Source: Linyphia triangularis
Taxonomy: Eukaryota > Arthropoda > Arachnida > Araneae > Linyphiidae
Assembly: GCA_963978545.1 (NCBI GenBank)
Contig: OZ021721.1
Location: 98,505,918 to 98,569,917 of the forward strand
Length of the DNA stretch: 64,000 nt
Direction: 5' to 3'
Shown: in pieces, positions 60,325 to 64,000 of the stretch
How positions within the stretch are numbered: the stretch's first letter is position 1
Layout of the letters: each line of letters opens with the position of its first letter
The notes under the pieces: generated by a model
What the model was told of the DNA's origin: nothing
The model's input: the letters and a program-made list of their open reading frames with translations, nothing else
Database searches by the model: none
Program-made: the position numbers and the translations under genes

Positions 60325-60396
60325 AAAAGCTTCCAAAAACAAGGATTGTCGAGATGAGTTGTTTGGTTTAAACATTTTTTTTAGTGTTGCCATCAT
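60325..60396 (-). other. candidate LARP1 5' exon with uORF
   Basis: LARP1 coding exon 1 begins at an acceptor, so an upstream exon must exist. A strong donor (GCTTTT|GTAAGTAC) lies at 60325/60324. The 72 nt before it form an open frame from a double ATG (MMATLKKMFKPNN...). Spliced to 59142 it would read two more codons and stop at the TGA that is in frame with, and 21 nt before, the LARP1 ATG: a 26-codon uORF. The transcription start and the exon's 5' end are unknown. Confidence 0.4.
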
Positions 60397-62470
60397 AGTT
60401 AGTTAAAATAATTTATATAAATATAAATAATTTATTAAAAAAAAGCCATACATATACATTTATGATTTAAAAAAAAAAAAAATAGCACAAAACATTAATT
60501 AATCAGTTTCATTGAGTAATATAATTGATAGTTACTTATATTACACATTTAAATTGGATTTAAAGTTGTTTTCATTAAAATTTAACGACACGAAAAAAAT
60601 ATTCTTGGAATGGCAATGATATTTTTTATTAAATCAGAATAAAATCAAGTTATTATAATATATCCCTTCATTTTTCTGATAATTTTTATGTATTACAATC
60701 GTCTGTCCGATAAACAGTTCCAATTTTATTGTAATATTTCAATATATTTACAGTCAGTCGATACCTTTAACAACTTCTGTGCATGGGCAGTTTTAAAGCA
60801 TTATTTTTTTCATGCATCGTTTTGTTTTTCTAGGTATTAAAATTCATCCTGCTTTTGTTTACATTTTGTGTTGTCAAAGATTTATTGTGCTCAGCGGGTA
60901 TTGACATTTCGATTTTATTTAATGAGTATTAATAACATTTAAACAAAATAAATTCATTCGATTCCTTTGTATTTCATTAGCAAATTTCTTCTGTATTACA
61001 GTTGTCAAAAATATCAAAAGTTTGTTTACCAACATAATTTACCACTAATACGTTGGTGCAGTTACGAGATGTTTTCAGTCGGATTTTGGTCAACTTAATA
61101 AATCTATTATATTTTTTTCTCGAATGTGTCCATTACAAAATTAAATGTAAGAAGTCCATCTAATGTGAAACACCTACATTATATAACAAGGATGAGAGTG
61201 ATCAGAGAGCAAAAATGAGGTGACAAATTCAAAAATTCGCTAAAAAAGCTTGCGGAAGGAATACACAAAAATTCAACAAAAGAGTATGCAGGAAGGATGA
61301 TTCCATAATTTTAAAGATACAATGAAATTTTTCATATTATATATGACTTACATTTGAAATATTAGGAGTTTGTGAAGTAATCTGTGAGGAAAGGGGAGTT
61401 AAGAGAGTAAATCTTTTGTTACGACGAGGAAAAGTACTTTTTGCAGGAAAAACTGGTTCAGATCAGAAAAATGTGAATCCTCGAGACAGGGACAAAGATG
61501 GAAAAAGTTACATAAAAAACAAAAAGGAGGAAATCTTCCAAAAAGAGGAAAACTCATCCCTGATATACGTACATCGTTAGGTGTGTTGTGTGGCTCCTCG
61601 TTGAGCAATATTTGTATTATTACATTATATACATGCCACTTGGCGATAATTTTTCAGTTGGCAAACAATTTGGTAGATAACACTATCGTTTCAATGCCTC
61701 ATAATTTTTCTCTTAATTCAGATTTTTTTTTCATTTTAAAGCAAAAATTAAGAACTTGGTACAATATATTTTCATGATAATTTTTAAAACAGAGGCTAGA
61801 GCTGCACTATAGCCACCAGGCATATTTTGATATTATTTCTATGCTTACAAAATTTTAAATTTTTTTAGCTGGATTAATTAAAATTATGAATCTAACTTCA
61901 TTTAATGAGAATGAATCAAAATATACATAGAATCTAGCATAGAAACGGATTATTTAGACTCAATTTGACTTCATCACTAGCAGCCACAATTGTAGATTTG
62001 CCGAAGATTATTGAAATTCACTGAAAACTTTCAAATTATTTCGACATTTGCTAATATGCTGCCAAAAAGAACGAATATAGATACTAAGTATACAGCATCT
62101 GCCACCAAGTGAGCTAGGGCATCACCGCTGCAAAAACAGCATCGACTGGAGAATGACTGAGTGTGCTATTACAAAAGGTACAAAAACATGGATCTGTTAT
62201 AGTACATTGGAAACTGATCACCAACAATAATTAATCTGAAGAAATTTCCGCGTCTATGCAACACATAATTGATAAATGTCCTTCAACAGGTCCCCAGCAG
62301 CGCGGGGCCACGCAGCTAGTACACTAAACATTAATATAATCTATACTAAATATTAATATAATATGCTATAAATAAGTAAATGTTTTTGGTTGCTCACGTT
62401 ACTGTCAGAAGCTTCAATTTAAATAACACTAACAGGGGATGCTGTGAGTTCTCTAAAATATTTAGGGAGG
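60397..62470. other. upstream of LARP1, no gene seen
   Basis: AT-rich. The LARP1 promoter should lie here or just inside it, but I see no distinct core element. Open frames at 61399-61608 (-) and 61583-61777 (+) lack domains. Confidence 0.4.
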
Positions 62471-62580
62471 AATTTTAGGGATACTACCAAAAATTTTGGG
62501 GATAATTTCCAAAAATTTTAAGGATAATTCTTAAAATTTGAGGGATAAATCTTAAAGTTTTAAGCATAATTTAAAAACAC
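62471..62580. repeat. degenerate about 22-bp tandem repeat, 5 units
   Basis: Units of the form AAATTTTAGGGATAATTYYY AA recur from about 62471 (TTTTAGGGATACTACC, TTTTGGGGATAATTTCC, TTTTAAGGATAATTCTT, TTTGAGGGATAAATCTT, TTTTAAGCATAATTT). Confidence 0.75.
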
Positions 62581-63554
62581 TTGGAGATATTTGTTTTGAA
62601 GATGACAGACATTCTATCCAAAGCTTGTTTCAATAACGGTAAAAACTTCCAATTCTCAAACTTTTTAGCAAAATAACAGATATAAATTATACTATTTTGA
62701 CAAACAAGCAAATTTAATTAAATCTACTTTTCTTATCTGGAGGAAAATGAAGGTTTTTTGGTGGGTTTTCGAGGAAAATCGGAGAATTTTAGGAATGGAC
62801 AATTCCCGCATTTTTATTTTATTCTTTTATTCAATTCTAAATGTTTCGAAAAGGCCATAAACAGAAACATTTCTGCTCAATGCGCTTTTTCTTTTTTTAA
62901 ATTTGCAATCAAAATTACCTTGTTAGAGGTTGGCGAGAAAACGACTCATTCCGTTGGCATTGAATGCGACACCACTTCTTCGCAAAAATCTTGGAATTTA
63001 TGGCCAAAAACTATTTTTTTCTTTTAATATTAGTTTTTCAATTTTTTGACTTCATTTAAATTTCAAACCACTCATTGGAAAATTATGAAATTTTGCCGTT
63101 TTTTGGATGCTAAATTTAAATAAGGTATAATATTAAGGGGTTGCCATTGAGCTTAAATATATACAATTAGTGAAATTCTTTCATGATTTACCACAGTACT
63201 CAATTTTAGTTATTTCATCAATAGGAATACAAGATATAGGCATCATTTGGATTTTTTTTACGTACTGTACATGTACTACTATTGCAAAAAAGGTGCAAGG
63301 AAAAATAAAGCTCGTTTCAATTTTATCAAATCGTTTCCCATATCATGTTGCACTACCAAAACACTTAAGTGCTTTAATTCATCAGTCTCCCTCCCTCCTA
63401 AATTTCTCTATAGAGTCATTACTTTTCAGGTGAAATGAGAAACTATCATAAGTTGTAAACAGTATGGTTGTTTAGGTTTATGACATTTTACAGTGATGTT
63501 TTGTAGCTTTATTGGAAGCAAGTGAATCAATTGAAAAAAGGAAAATGTTTTATA
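62581..63554. other. intergenic, no gene seen
   Basis: A few 60-90-codon frames on the + strand lack any recognisable domain. Confidence 0.45.
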
Positions 63555-63776
63555 CAGGTTCCCACTCTTATTAAGGAAAAAAATTCAAGGACTTTCAAAG
63601 AGCTTTTTAAGAAAATTCGAGGACCATAAAATTGCATACTTTAGAAATAAAAATACAAAATGGAGATTATCAGTGGTCACTTAAAAATTCAAGGTCTTTC
63701 AAGGACTTTATCCTTATTTCAAGGACAAAATTTCATCAAAAAAATTCAAGGACTTTCCCGGACTGTGGGAACCCTG
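63555..63776. mobile_element. MITE, CAGGGTTCCCAC family, 222 bp
   Basis: Ends CAGGTTCCCACTC and GACTGTGGGAACCCTG, interior with TTCAAGGACTTTC words. Related to 41024-41391 by ends and internal words. Flanks show TATA-type similarity but no clean duplication. Confidence 0.78.
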
Positions 63777-63923
63777 TTATACCAGACTTATCAAATTTGT
63801 TATAGATTTATTAAATGTTTAGTTTTTAAATGAAAGTAAAAACTATTATTAAATAACATTGGTGTGTTTAATTGTAGAGATCCTAAAAGTCAAGCCAAAA
63901 TAAGCTCATGTTCTTTCGTTACC

Positions 63924-63964
<41 letters not shown>

Positions 63965-64000
63965 GGATTAAAAATATATTTCTAACCAATAAGTGCTAAA
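63777..64000. other. intergenic with 36-nt A run
   Basis: A run at 63927-63962; nothing else supported. Confidence 0.5.

Overview
This 64-kb window is nuclear DNA of an animal, very probably an invertebrate. It is AT-rich, genes are split by GT-AG introns, and dispersed tRNA-derived SINEs and many short DNA-transposon derivatives fill the non-coding space. The repeat types suggest an arthropod, possibly an arachnid, but nothing here fixes the taxon.

Two protein genes are clear. (1) A GT31 beta-1,3-galactosyltransferase-like gene lies on the + strand. Its whole 345-codon reading frame is in one exon (10769-11806), directly behind a splice acceptor that implies a 5'-UTR intron. (2) A complete LARP1 homologue lies on the - strand. 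Its 18 coding exons run from the ATG at 59115 to the TAA at 34311, and all intron phases join to give 992 codons. It carries the La motif (exons 6-7) and the C-terminal DM15 cap-binding repeats (exons 14-17). An upstream, probably non-coding exon with a short uORF is likely at 60325-60396. The DNA from 34.3 down to about 30 kb may be a long 3' UTR. A lone exon-like segment at 4888-4991 (+) points to a further gene I cannot name.

Layout: 0-10.4 kb is repeat-rich. It holds six SINEs, a diverged segmental duplication (908-1760 versus 3608-4335), local tandem duplications, a TTAA-flanked MITE, and an hAT element (7283-9161) with a perfect 8-bp target duplication and a BED-finger exon. The galactosyltransferase follows at 10.8-11.8 kb. 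From 12 to 26.8 kb there is no gene; it contains hAT and TTAA MITEs, foldback elements, perfect hairpins and long homopolymer runs. From 26.8 to 34.3 kb there is AT-rich unique DNA and one TTAA MITE. From 34.3 to 60.4 kb is LARP1; its introns carry four SINEs, all in the LARP1 sense orientation, several MITEs, and two copies of an unusual tandem repeat that reads as a degenerate roughly 33-residue peptide repeat on the opposite strand. From 60.4 to 64 kb is intergenic DNA with one MITE and a poly-A run.

The two genes show no functional linkage. Most of the interest lies in the mobile-element record: at least ten copies of one SINE family with readable target duplications, six TTAA-flanked elements, two hAT insertions with 8-bp duplications, and the coding-like tandem repeat at 35.6 and 57.9 kb.
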